Part shown: positions 46,991 to 56,125 of the stretch, piece by piece
How positions within the stretch are numbered: position 1 is the stretch's first letter
Layout: each line of letters begins with the position of its first letter
Assembly: GCA_026874595.1 (NCBI GenBank)
Contig: CM049318.1
Location: 49,878,750 to 49,942,749, forward strand
Reading direction: 5' to 3'
DNA: 64,000 bases
Origin: Sipunculus nudus
Lineage: Eukaryota > Annelida > Sipuncula > Golfingiida > Sipunculidae
Notes under the pieces: generated by a model
Database searches by the model: none
What the model saw: the letters and a program-made list of their open reading frames with translations, nothing else
What the model was told of the DNA's origin: nothing
Translations under genes and position numbers: made by a program

Positions 46991-49544
46991 GAGAAATGTA
47001 AGCTCAATTTGTTTATTCCAAAAGTTAAAATAAAAAAAAAGATTTCAGTTGGATACTGTCTCAAGATGTGTTCAAATATTTTTTGTGGCGCATTTGGTAA
47101 GAAATCAAAACATCGATGTAATCAACTTGAAGTCCTGGTCAGTGATAAGGTACACATTTGCGAACCGGAATGGGACGCGGGGGAATCAAGATTTTTCTAT
47201 GATCTTTCACTGGTTTCATGTATTATTATTGTTAGGCATATAAGAGATAAACTGGTGTAAGGAAGATAGGACAGATATATTAAACGTATGTTACTGAAGG
47301 TGGAGTCATGCGGTCTTGGTTTAGCGCTTCAATTAAAAATCATCAGTGGACATGTGCCCGCAAATTGCACAAAGCCTTTAACGGGACCCTGGCCTGGACA
47401 CGCCTTGTGACCACTGAGATCGAATGCAGGAATATCTAAAGGCGCCCCCCCCCCCCCAAAAAAAAAACCGTGACAGGCATGAAGGACCTTAAGCACAAAA
47501 GAACATATTAATTTTGCAGCCTAATAGAAAATAATCCCGCAAAAGAAAACAAACTTGTCCTGGAAGAGCGCACCGACAATACGTGTACGGAATTCGGAGG
47601 GTCAAATCAGAGCGGAAACAGGTAAACCATTCTGTAGAAAAAAAACAACTGCGTATTAATTATTTAGAATTTTTATGTAGAATAAACCTGACTTTGCGCC
47701 CCCGAGAAACAGGACCATAAGCGTTATATTTGAATCAACCACTGGATCATTTCAGTAAGGTCGCACAATATTGACCTACTGTAATGTGATATTTGCGAAT
47801 ATGCCAATTTCTGTGGCACTAGTTTAACAAATTGATTTCCAATTTTACATGGTTGTGTCAGCAAAGTTCTGACTAAGTTATGAAACTTAGGTTGAACAAA
47901 CCGCATAAGTTGGGTGTCTCTGTTTTCACTACGACTAGATACTACCGTAAAGGGACATAATCAGGAGCAATATTATATGCCAACTCTTTTACACTATAAT
48001 ATCAGTTTTACTTTATACAAATGTTTCCCAGCAAAACCATCCCAGTCTCATTTCCTTACATTTGGCTGTTTAACACCTTATTATGGCTCTGCGTGTTGGT
48101 AAAAACAGTCCAAGTGTGTCTGTGCCATAAAAAGGCCATGTGATCGAAGACCCGATTGTGAGCCGCCACAAGCGATGTTTCAGATACATGTATAATATTT
48201 TATTTGGGGGGGGGGGGGCAGGTGAGACGGCGCATCTCCTGATTGACACGTTCTGGCGCTGTGATCATGTTAACACCTGTGATCGTGCCCGGTCCAATGT
48301 TTTCAACACAATTTTACAGGAGTAAGCAAACGGTTTCAGGGCAGTATTTTAGCAGGTACAACTTTTTTTTAAAGGAAAGAAGTTTTTTTCGTATTAATTC
48401 AACATTCTTTATAGGTGATTGGGCCCCTTTAAAGTCACGGCTTCTCTACAACTGCATGGTTATACTTTCTCGGGGGCCCCGCGGGCTGCACGAGAGGGTC
48501 ACCACGCAAAGATAAAACGACGCTAGCTCTAAATTATCTTGATCAGCGGTTATTCAGCCTGTATCACATACCTTCGGGTTTTTTTTATAAACGAGCTATA
48601 TATAACACGGAGTGCCCCCTCCTCTGTGATGTATCAGTCCCGTGTGGGTTATTACTTGTCCTGGTTCAAACGATCTGACGCTGCGGTAATCGCAATACTT
48701 ATATGTAAAAAGAGGGTTCATCACTTCGAAAGACAACAATACATGCCGGATTTCCCGCCATCTCATTTGATTACCCCTCTCTTTATTATGCTGAGCCCTT
48801 GGTGTGATCCCACCGCTTACAAGTTCAATGAATGCTCACTTGTTGTCTCTATGATCAAAGGGAAATTATATATACAGGGACGGAAACTTCTTTATATCCG
48901 TCAGGCCCACGCATATACAACAAATAAACGTCATTCTGCCGCAATGTCAGAGTTCCAATTTGCTTGAAACAACTATGTAGAATCTTTATTTTTTTATAGA
49001 AATCGCATTTGGTCTGCCGTCATCCGGGAATGACACTGATACTAATATTCCCGACATAAGCTTTGATATTAACCTAACGAATTTTATCTCCCAGACTGCA
49101 ATTGTATAGTCACATTCAAAAATTCTTGGCCCTGACATCATTGTATTGACGAAGGGACCAATCTCCAGTGATGTGTCTTGTAACCAGGCAAAGGTTATTT
49201 GCCCGTTGGTAATATAGATCATCAGCTGATAAATATAGCATGAATACTTAGGAAGACCTAGATGAGATTTCGGACAATACTGACCAGATAGTTACTATTG
49301 TGACTGTGGCTGTTTGCAAAATTAATGAAACAGGAGCTGGCAATGCGAAACTGAGAAGGCAACTTTGATGGTAGAATTTTTATCGAAGAAATATTGGACA
49401 GAATATCACTGATACTGCAACAGAGCAAGGATGGAAGATAACATCCCTACCCCCCCCCCCCCCCCTCGCTCCACCACCATCTCCCAAAATAAAGAGAACA
49501 ACAGCAGAAAAAAAATAAGCGACAGCAATATATATATATATACA
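46991..49544. other. Intergenic/intronic stretch with one MITE
   Basis: Apart from the MITE at 47948-48432 I see no named element. A 142-codon frame at 48539-48967 (+) has no recognisable domain, splice context or codon bias. Poly-C/A at 47445-47468, poly-G at 48206-48217 and poly-C at 49448-49467 occur. Confidence 0.5.
47948..48432 (+). mobile_element. MITE-like repeat R2, copy b
   Basis: The left end TAAAGGGACATAATCAGG and the reverse complement of the right end, TTAAAGGGGCCCAATCACC, form imperfect inverted termini. The internal sequence matches 14694-15057 (GTTTCCCAGCAAAACCAT, AGGAGTAAGCAAACGGTTTC). About 485 bp, noncoding. Confidence 0.65.
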
Positions 49545-49659
49545 TATATTTCAGGACTTAAACACACTTACTTGTGTTCGACAGCTCTGTTCACTAGTCA
49601 GGAACACTGAGTGGTCTTGTCGGGGCTCCTTATACTTGATCCAGGGGATTTGTAGTTGG

Positions 49660-50091
49660 TCAGCAGGTGTTTTGACCTGTGCCTGCATGTCGCTGCGATT
49701 TCATTTCTTTTGTTGAGAGTGCATAATAAGGGGCGATGAATAATAAAGTACTTTTCCTCCAAACAAATTTACACGATTTAGATGATGTGGAGTACGCTCT
49801 GGCTTTGCTGATTATCTTCCATTGTATGATATATTGCACATTTAAGTCCTTCATTTTCCAAATATATTCGCTTAGTGTAGTGGAATTTCGTCTCTTTTCG
49901 TTTTTGAAGCTAGATTTGTGGGCCGTGTAGCGTGTTTTGAATGTGTTTTCTGTTAGGCCGATGTAGGTTTCTTGTCTCAGACTGCTAGACGTGTTACGGT
50001 GGCCTGGTACACAATGTTTGTTGTTAAACATTTACCCTCTAATGGGCAAGATTGTTTGTCTCTACAGTTGCATTTCTTCGGTTCAGTTTGT
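49660..50091 (-). pseudogene. PLE GIY-YIG endonuclease domain, separated from RT by a MITE
   Basis: Minus-strand continuation after the inserted MITE. A cysteine cluster, CNCRDKQSCPLEGKC, precedes TNIVYQATV and then TYIGLTENTFKTRYTAHKSS and LSEYIWKMKD. These are the linker cysteines and the (G)IY...YIG, R..H and E motifs of the PLE GIY-YIG nuclease. A frameshift with a TGA lies between the two YxG strands (about 49985-49990). The 123-codon frame 49660-50031 covers the nuclease part. Confidence 0.88.
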
Positions 50092-50189
50092 TGCGCACTC
50101 AGGGTGGGGGGGATGACTTTGTTTATATATACACACACACATATATACATGTATATATACCTTTTTCAACGTCTCTGAGTGACATTCAA

Positions 50190-50233
<44 letters not shown>

Positions 50234-50541
50234 TATACATATATATAAATATATATAATTATTATAATATATATATATACTTAATCTTATTTCAAATAAT
50301 TATAATGATTTAGAAAATATGGTATTTTTTTAATTCTAAGCAAGGTTTAGATATAACTTTTTTTAGTAAATGCATGGATCCAAAGTCTTTAATTCTAATT
50401 ATTAATATATTTCATTTGCAATTTTATAATATTATTCTCTGAAAAGTTCGGGGGGATGATTACATTCACCATCCCCCCTTGCCAAAAAGTGGGGGGTATA
50501 TATACCCCCATACCCCCTATATTGACGCCCCTGTGCGCACT
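50092..50541. mobile_element. hAT-like MITE (434 bp) with perfect 8-bp target duplication
   Basis: TGCGCACT occurs at 50092-50099 and again at 50534-50541. The insertion between them (50100-50533) starts CAGGGTGGGGGGGATGAC and, reverse-complemented, CAGGGGCGTCAATATAGGGG. The 8-bp duplication and CAGGG ends fit hAT. The interior is mainly AT with (TA)n and G-rich sub-terminal blocks, and has no transposase. The uninterrupted PLE reading resumes across one copy of the duplicated octamer. Confidence 0.85.
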
Positions 50542-52064
50542 GAATTTGTTCAGTATATCCCTGTTGTGTCCTGCTATACTTTGGCCCTTATTTGGCATGC
50601 AGCTATAACTTAGCTTTACTGTATTTTTTTCAGTAGTTTGTGGAGCTTGTGCTGGGGTGGAAAGCATTTGTCAAGATATTAAAAAATTGTTTCCATTGTT
50701 GGTGGTCACGTTATCGCTAAATGGTGGGTTTAACCAAGTTATATTTCTCCTTCTGCTGTTTTTTGTCCTTTTAGTTTTCGTTTCTTTGTCAGGGTCACTG
50801 TGGGAGTGGTAACACGATTTGTAATTGTAGCCGCTCTCTTGTAGCGCATTCTGGTAGGTAGGCGCTGCCTCCTCAAAAATCCAGCTCGTTAGCTGAAATG
50901 CTGACGAGTCTTTTATTTATGCTATCCGGTATGTTTCTTATGACAGATGATGGGTGGTTACTTTCCTTGTGTACGTACAGGGGGTTGTTGTTGGTTTTTA
51001 AATGTGGCTTGAATGTACCGCTGCGCAGGTCTAGTGATATGTCCAGAAAGTCCAAAACTTTTTTGTTTGCATCTATTGTTATTCGGAGTTGTTCTCAGAG
51101 AATATTTTGCAAATTTCCTTCTTTATGGCTTCCGATTGTTTGGGTGTTTTTTTGGCAAACGGCTAATCCGTCGTCCCTGTATAGCCCTACATTGATGTCA
51201 ATGTGCTCCAGTTGCGATAGCAAATATAAACCAATTAGCTCACAAGTTTCAGCTCCATCGAAACTATCCATGGTTACATCGAAATTTGGGTTGTTGGGCT
51301 TGCACCATGGTGTATTGTTGTTGTATAAGATGGACTTTTTAGCATGGGTGATGATGTGTTTTCCTGCTTGGTTATTGCGACGAATTTTGCTGCGAATTCC
51401 AGGGCTTTCTCTAGGAGCTCTTCTGTAATTGAAGGGTAGAAATCGCAAATATCAAAACTGATGAATGTTTTTGTGCGTTTATTTTCCACTTACTAAACCA
51501 GGTTATCACATCCTCCGAATTCTTCCATTGGTTGTATTGTGTGGATTGCTTTATCTTTGAATTAATAATTTCCAGTATCTGTTTGCTAATTTTACCGATT
51601 TCTGGTTTGCATGGGTTTATTAGTCTGCTGGTAGGTTTGTTTTGAAAGTTCGGTTTGTGGTCTTTCAGTGTGATGAAAGCTTGGCTTGTGTTTGTAGATT
51701 CCATTCTGTCGCTGAGTCCGAGTTTTGTTGCTATCTGTTTATCTTCTAGTGTGTTACTGTTAACTATTGAGGGTGGGGCTTTCTTGTAATCTTTCTCAAT
51801 GTTCTTTTGAATTATTTCGTTGTACTGCTCAGGTTCGATTCTGTAAAAATTGTTAGTTTTGTCTGCTGGTACTAATAATTGCTGTTCTTTTTTTTTTATT
51901 TTTTTGGTATCTTTGTTAAGTTGTTTCTGGAAAGTTTTCACAGTGTCCTTAAATTTCACATTCTGAATGATGTAAAGTAAACCCTCTTCGAATTGTTTCA
52001 GTTCCGGGAGTTGCGGGGGTGGTTTTGCCGAGCGAAATCCATTGGGTTTTTTTTGTATGCTGTA
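50542..52064 (-). pseudogene. PLE reverse transcriptase, frameshifted
   Basis: Reading the minus strand, the RT starts with a leader containing PPPQLPELKQFEEG and ADKTNNFYRI, then SQAFITLKDHKPNF and SRLINPCKPEIGKISKQIL. RT motif A is FDICDFYPSI and the YxDD box is GLYRDDGLAV, both with catalytic aspartates intact. Downstream come MDFLDISLDL and PLYVHKESNHP, typical of PLE RTs. Reading requires frame changes near 51488 and 51385 and another near 51090, and a stop lies upstream near 52075, so it is a pseudogene. It ends where the MITE has inserted, just after the segment SCMPNKGQSI. Confidence 0.88.
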
Positions 52065-52364
52065 TTTTGGGGGTTAAGAAAGAAGGTTCTCCATCTGATG
52101 TTCCTTATAAATTTGTCTGTTTTCTCGATCAAGCTTTAAAGGTAGCCCTTTTTTGATGGTATCGGGATATTCTTTGTGGAATATCCGAGGTTTATGTGTT
52201 AAGTCCTTGTCTTATATATATATATTGTATGGCTGCATGTAATGTATGCTCCCGAGGGAAACGGGGAAAGCTACAAGATTGAAGAGGACAGAAAGACCAG
52301 GAAGTGGAAGTCGGATGAAACTGACACTGTCCGTGATATCAGACTATAAACACGCTCCCTTTAC

Positions 52365-52365
<1 letters not shown>

Positions 52366-52437
<72 letters not shown>
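52366..52437. repeat. (TA)n microsatellite
   Basis: About 70 bases of alternating TA. It has replaced or abuts the outer end of TRIM copy B. Confidence 0.95.
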
Positions 52438-52438
<1 letters not shown>

Positions 52439-52832
52439 GAAAACATCGTGCACAGGGGAAAATATTGAGCCGATCCCGGGATTCGAATCCATGCCGGTGG
52501 CACACATGTCCGGCGTTCCATCCGCTTCGCTAGAAAAAAAAACTTTACCACCAAGACAGTTCGGTCCGCTTTTTATTCAACCCGTAACATACCCCCTCTA
52601 AAGAGCGTTATGCTATCAGAACAATATTAACTATCCCAGGAGTCGCACTTTTGGCAAACTAGGTGGCAGTAATTACTCAATTACTTCAAACCACCATTCC
52701 CCCGGGCCACAAAGCTTGCAGTAACTCCGGACGAGCCCTTATTTGTTACGAAGACAAATTGCGCGGGGGAAATATCAGGCCGATCCGGGATTCGAACCCA
52801 TGTTCGATCCGTTTTTTATGCACCCCGTTACA
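52438..52832 (-). mobile_element. TRIM-like miniature LTR element B
   Basis: Same architecture as 36324-36755, on the minus strand. The 5' LTR (52832-52744) is only 89 bp because about 70 bp including box A is deleted. It is followed by a primer-site-like TAAGGGCTCGTCCGGA, a 154-bp interior with GTGGCCCGGGGGAATGG and GTGCGACTCCTGGGATAG (both shared with copy A), the purine run TAGAGGGGGTA, and a 3' LTR (52589 to about 52438). The 3' LTR keeps a perfect box A match, TAGCGAAGCGG, and a near-perfect box B, GATTCGAATCC. The outer end runs into (TA)n, so no target duplication can be read. Confidence 0.8.
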
Positions 52833-52833
52833 A

Positions 52834-52891
<58 letters not shown>
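52834..52891. repeat. (TA)n microsatellite followed by (ATT)n
   Basis: Alternating TA with one interruption, then ATT triplets to about 52912. Abuts the 5' LTR of TRIM B. Confidence 0.95.
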
Positions 52892-52892
<1 letters not shown>

Positions 52893-52984
52893 GATTATTA
52901 TTATTATTATTATTAATTATATAGCCGTGTTATTGTATTGTCAATGTGTATGTAACAGTGACACCTTAGGACACAATAACTCAT

Positions 52985-53028
52985 AATTATTATGAGTAAG
53001 CTTTCGAAGCCCACAGGCTTCTTCGTCA

Positions 53029-53083
<55 letters not shown>

Positions 53084-53112
53084 TTCCAACAGAAGCACAG
53101 GCTTCTTCGTTA

Positions 53113-53172
<60 letters not shown>

Positions 53173-53180
53173 CTTCGTTT
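52985..53180 (-). ncRNA. Hammerhead-ribozyme-like motif, two tandem half-copies separated by (TA)n
   Basis: Minus strand, 53029 to 52998: CTGACGA, then a hairpin GAAGCC-TGTG-GGCTTC, then GAAA, the order CUGANGA-stem II-GAAA of a hammerhead core. One extra unpaired A sits before the stem, so it may be a degraded or non-canonical version. A second copy, CTAACGAAGAAGCCTGTGCT, lies at about 53115-53088 beyond a (TA)n tract and has lost the core. Penelope-like elements and retrozymes carry hammerheads in their terminal repeats, and a PLE lies nearby on the same strand. No cleavage site is confidently placed. Confidence 0.4.
53030..53169. repeat. Two (TA)n tracts
   Basis: Tracts at about 53031-53079 and 53116-53169, separated by the second hammerhead-like half-copy. 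Confidence 0.95.
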
Positions 53181-53316
53181 GCCTTCTAGATGACAAATTA
53201 AATTCTAGGGATCCCCATGTATGTATGAATTGGCCACTTCGTGAAAAATCACAGATCAGATCATCGTCTGAATAAGTGACTCTTCCACCACCCTCGACCA
53301 AAACCATACACACACT

Positions 53317-53717
53317 TTTTTTTTTTTTTTAATTTTTTTGTTGGAGGTAATCGCCTACATTTTTTAATGCTAGCTTAACTATATGTACATCTGCAGATTT
53401 CCATTCCGGTTTCGGACCACGTGACAGGGCAGTATTACACGCTGCCTCTCAATTTTTTATACTTGCGTTAACCAGACCCGCTGACTACTGCACCTGCGGG
53501 CCCTGGGTTGGTAATCATACCACCGAGGACCCCCGAAAGGCGCACTCGTTTGTGAGTGAAACACGGCCGTTGGGCACGACCTTCCCATTAAGCCTGCAGA
53601 GCGCTCACCCTGGGTGGGGGCCGACCGTGAAAAACCTCACCGCCTCGGCTGGGATTCGAACTCACGATCTCCCGGCTTTGAGTCCTGCGCTCTACCCCTG
53701 AGCCACAGAAGCCGGTT
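53317..53717 (-). mobile_element. tRNA-derived SINE, copy 2
   Basis: The reverse complement starts GAACCGGCTTCTGTGGCTCA then GGGGTAGAGCGCAGGACTC, with box B in GAGTTCGAATCCCAGCCG. It follows the same body as 26285-26691 (CACGGTCGGCCCCCACCC, CACTCACAAACGAGTGCG, CAGGGCCCGCAGGTGCAG). It ends in TTAAGCTAGCATTAAAAAAT and an A-rich tail. A 12-bp target duplication, CATACACACACT, flanks it at 53305-53316 and 53718-53729. It is better preserved in the tRNA region than copy 1. Confidence 0.88.
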
Positions 53718-55039
53718 CATACACACACTCATGATGAACAGTCTGTTGAGGCATTGGAACGAAATGACTCAAGTGCAGCCTTGGAAATAAAGATATACTC
53801 TAACTGAAGGACGTGGAGAATGAAGGAGTTCCCATAGAAAGGCACATTAAAACATCTGTGGGTGGTTAAAATGAAAATGTCAATGTCCGAAATGCATTCG
53901 GTGTATTAGAAATAGAATTAAAGGACTCCTCTGTGGACACAAGATAGGCCCCTGCCTACATTAAACTTCACTGGCCTGAGCTTGCTCTTTAAGTGTGGTA
54001 AGGTTAGTCCTTCACTTAATAAGTAAACTGTTCACGTTCATTCATGACATCATCAATCATCTAAGGTGGGCTAATAATTCCCGCTGGCAAAGGTGCCTTA
54101 CCAAGCATTAACCGATCATACTGGTTTAGTGAGCTCTTCAACCGTATCTTTAACACGGGTAATCTATTGTTCGCTATCTTCTCTCAAGCACGCGGGTGCA
54201 AAACTTGCTTTTCTTCGGACTTCACCAAGGACATGGTGATCATTCAAGTTCAAGCGTTCTTTTAGTTATGACTCCTGGCAAGCTTATAATGTATAGCTAC
54301 CAAGAGGACAAGGGAGACCGCTAAGTGCCATTCGAAGGAAAATGGCTTCTAAGGTCTCATGGTCTTCTTCATAAGATCAATAAAGGAGCTTTTTAGAGAG
54401 CAGCACATTGAGCTTACACTGGGTCAAAGGATTATGCAAAGACCACAGCGACTTAATTGAAAATGATATAATGGTTCATCCATCACGGAATATTGAGAAG
54501 AAAGTATTTAAAACGATCACTTTTGTGAAATAAAGCTAATGAAGTGATTTAAAGAATGAAATCGACAAACCTTCTTTGTAAATACAAGTCAATGAAGTTT
54601 TTACTTGGCTCGCCAAGTGGAGATTACTCAGTCACAATTAACAGAAGAAATTTAAATTATTTCAAGGAGACTTCAATTTGAAACGTGGATGGATCTGTGG
54701 TGGGTTTACAAGCTTCCACCACAAACAGGGCGCCCAGGGAGGTACATACTTCCCGAAAAGCTTCTGGGTGAGCGATAGTAGCCGGGCTTTATTAAAACTA
54801 GGAGGGAGGGTGAGGTTGTTCTCATAGCGGGGACAGAAACAACAAAGACAGAGATTAAGTAACAGAACAAATGTCTAATACACAACTTAGTACATATTTT
54901 GCACAAAACACCGCGGCCAGTTTACAGTGGCTACACCATCACTAAATCCAAAAATGTCCGTCTTCACTAGAAACATGGCCTGCACGCTAAATCAATCACT
55001 CGGTTCAACTACGTTCTACAGACGTTCTGAGTAGACTGA

Positions 55040-55046
55040 CCCCCCC

Positions 55047-55078
<32 letters not shown>

Positions 55079-55105
55079 GTCTGTCTGTCTGTCTCTCTTT
55101 CTCTC
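55040..55105. repeat. Compound microsatellite C(n)-(CT)n-(GTCT)n
   Basis: A C run, then alternating CT, then four GTCT units. Confidence 0.95.
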
Positions 55106-56040
55106 CCTCTTCCGACGCTACAGGATGCTTACAATACATACACCCAACAAAATCCTTTATGAGAAGAGATACACATAGTTTTCAGATATCCATAAAAATA
55201 TAAGATACACGATCAGTTTAGACACTGTTCATAAAATAAGATCTTCACATTATTGAGATATTTTTTTCCAGAGATGGTTTTCCCAAAATGTTACAATATC
55301 CATTCAAGAAGTGGAATTCCCTCCAATTTGTATATCCTATCATGATATGGTACTCCCATAATTACCCATAATTAATCAAAATTACTAATGCCTTTGACTC
55401 TGTTGCTATTCAATCATATTGTAAGCCTACCTCGAGGATCATAGGGGTTTGATGAGGTTATTTCTGTATTCATATTTTGGTAAATACATTTTGTGCGTAG
55501 ACCCACTTAGGTCCGACAAGTGCAAAAACCATTGGTTTCACTTTTTTTTATTTTCTTTCTTCCACCACTTTCTGTTCGCAACAGATCTGCACCATCTGCC
55601 TAATTCCCGAGGTCGCATACTCCTAGCCGATTCCCAATTAACGCCCAGTTGCGTTAGGTCGCTTGCATACATCTAGTTTCACTGATAGTGCACCTGCGAT
55701 GTTAACATTTTTGCATCAACTTTGGCTTCATTACTATCTTTGAAGGAACCTTTAAGGTGTTTCACTAGGAGTATTGACTACATATTTTTACCCTTCCGGT
55801 GGACTCTAACATTTGACGGGCAAATTGACGCAAAATCATCTGTCCCAGAAAGACTGTTATGCGTATGAGGGGACCCTGACAGGGGTTCAACGATGATGCG
55901 GGGGGGGGGGGGAATTTAAACATTTTGCATTGTTGGTGTGCTGTATGAACCTTATATAGCGACAGTAAAACATAAAGATAGGCCACACTACAAACCACAG
56001 TGTCCTCCGAACATTCCCTGAAGAATCAACACAATATGCA

Positions 56041-56125
56041 AAACTCCTCTAAACAGGACATCTCACTAAAAAGGACAAAATCCTAAAGTCCTCTGAGTGT
56101 CCCGCTCAGAGGAGTTTCACTGTAT
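56041..56125. mobile_element. Short mariner-MITE-like hairpin
   Basis: AAACTCCTCT at 56041-56050 pairs with AGAGGAGTTT at 56108-56117, and the right terminus reads GAGTTTCACTGTA, the TACAGTGAAACTC family end. The inner sequence is GGACA/TGTCC-rich. Confidence 0.5.

Larger units (their letters stand above)
49545..52216 (-). mobile_element. Penelope-like retroelement (PLE), decayed
   Basis: Minus strand, 5' end near 52216, 3' end near 49545. It carries reverse transcriptase then a GIY-YIG endonuclease, the hallmark order of endonuclease-bearing PLEs. Short terminal inverted pieces occur (GGACTTAACACATAAAC at the 5' side, GTGTGTTTAAGTCC at the 3' side), and both ends abut (TA)n tracts. A 434-bp hAT-like MITE interrupts it at 50100-50533. 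Frameshifts and stops break the ORF, so it is not autonomous now. Confidence 0.9.

Noticed and set aside
46639-47260. Overlapping 141 and 145 codon frames on opposite strands
   Set aside because: They run across the (GGAC)n microsatellite and 3' end of the pearl-type element.
48539-48967. 142-codon plus-strand frame
   Set aside because: No hydrophobic pattern or motif matching the missing TM3-TM7 receptor exons, and no splice acceptor in phase.
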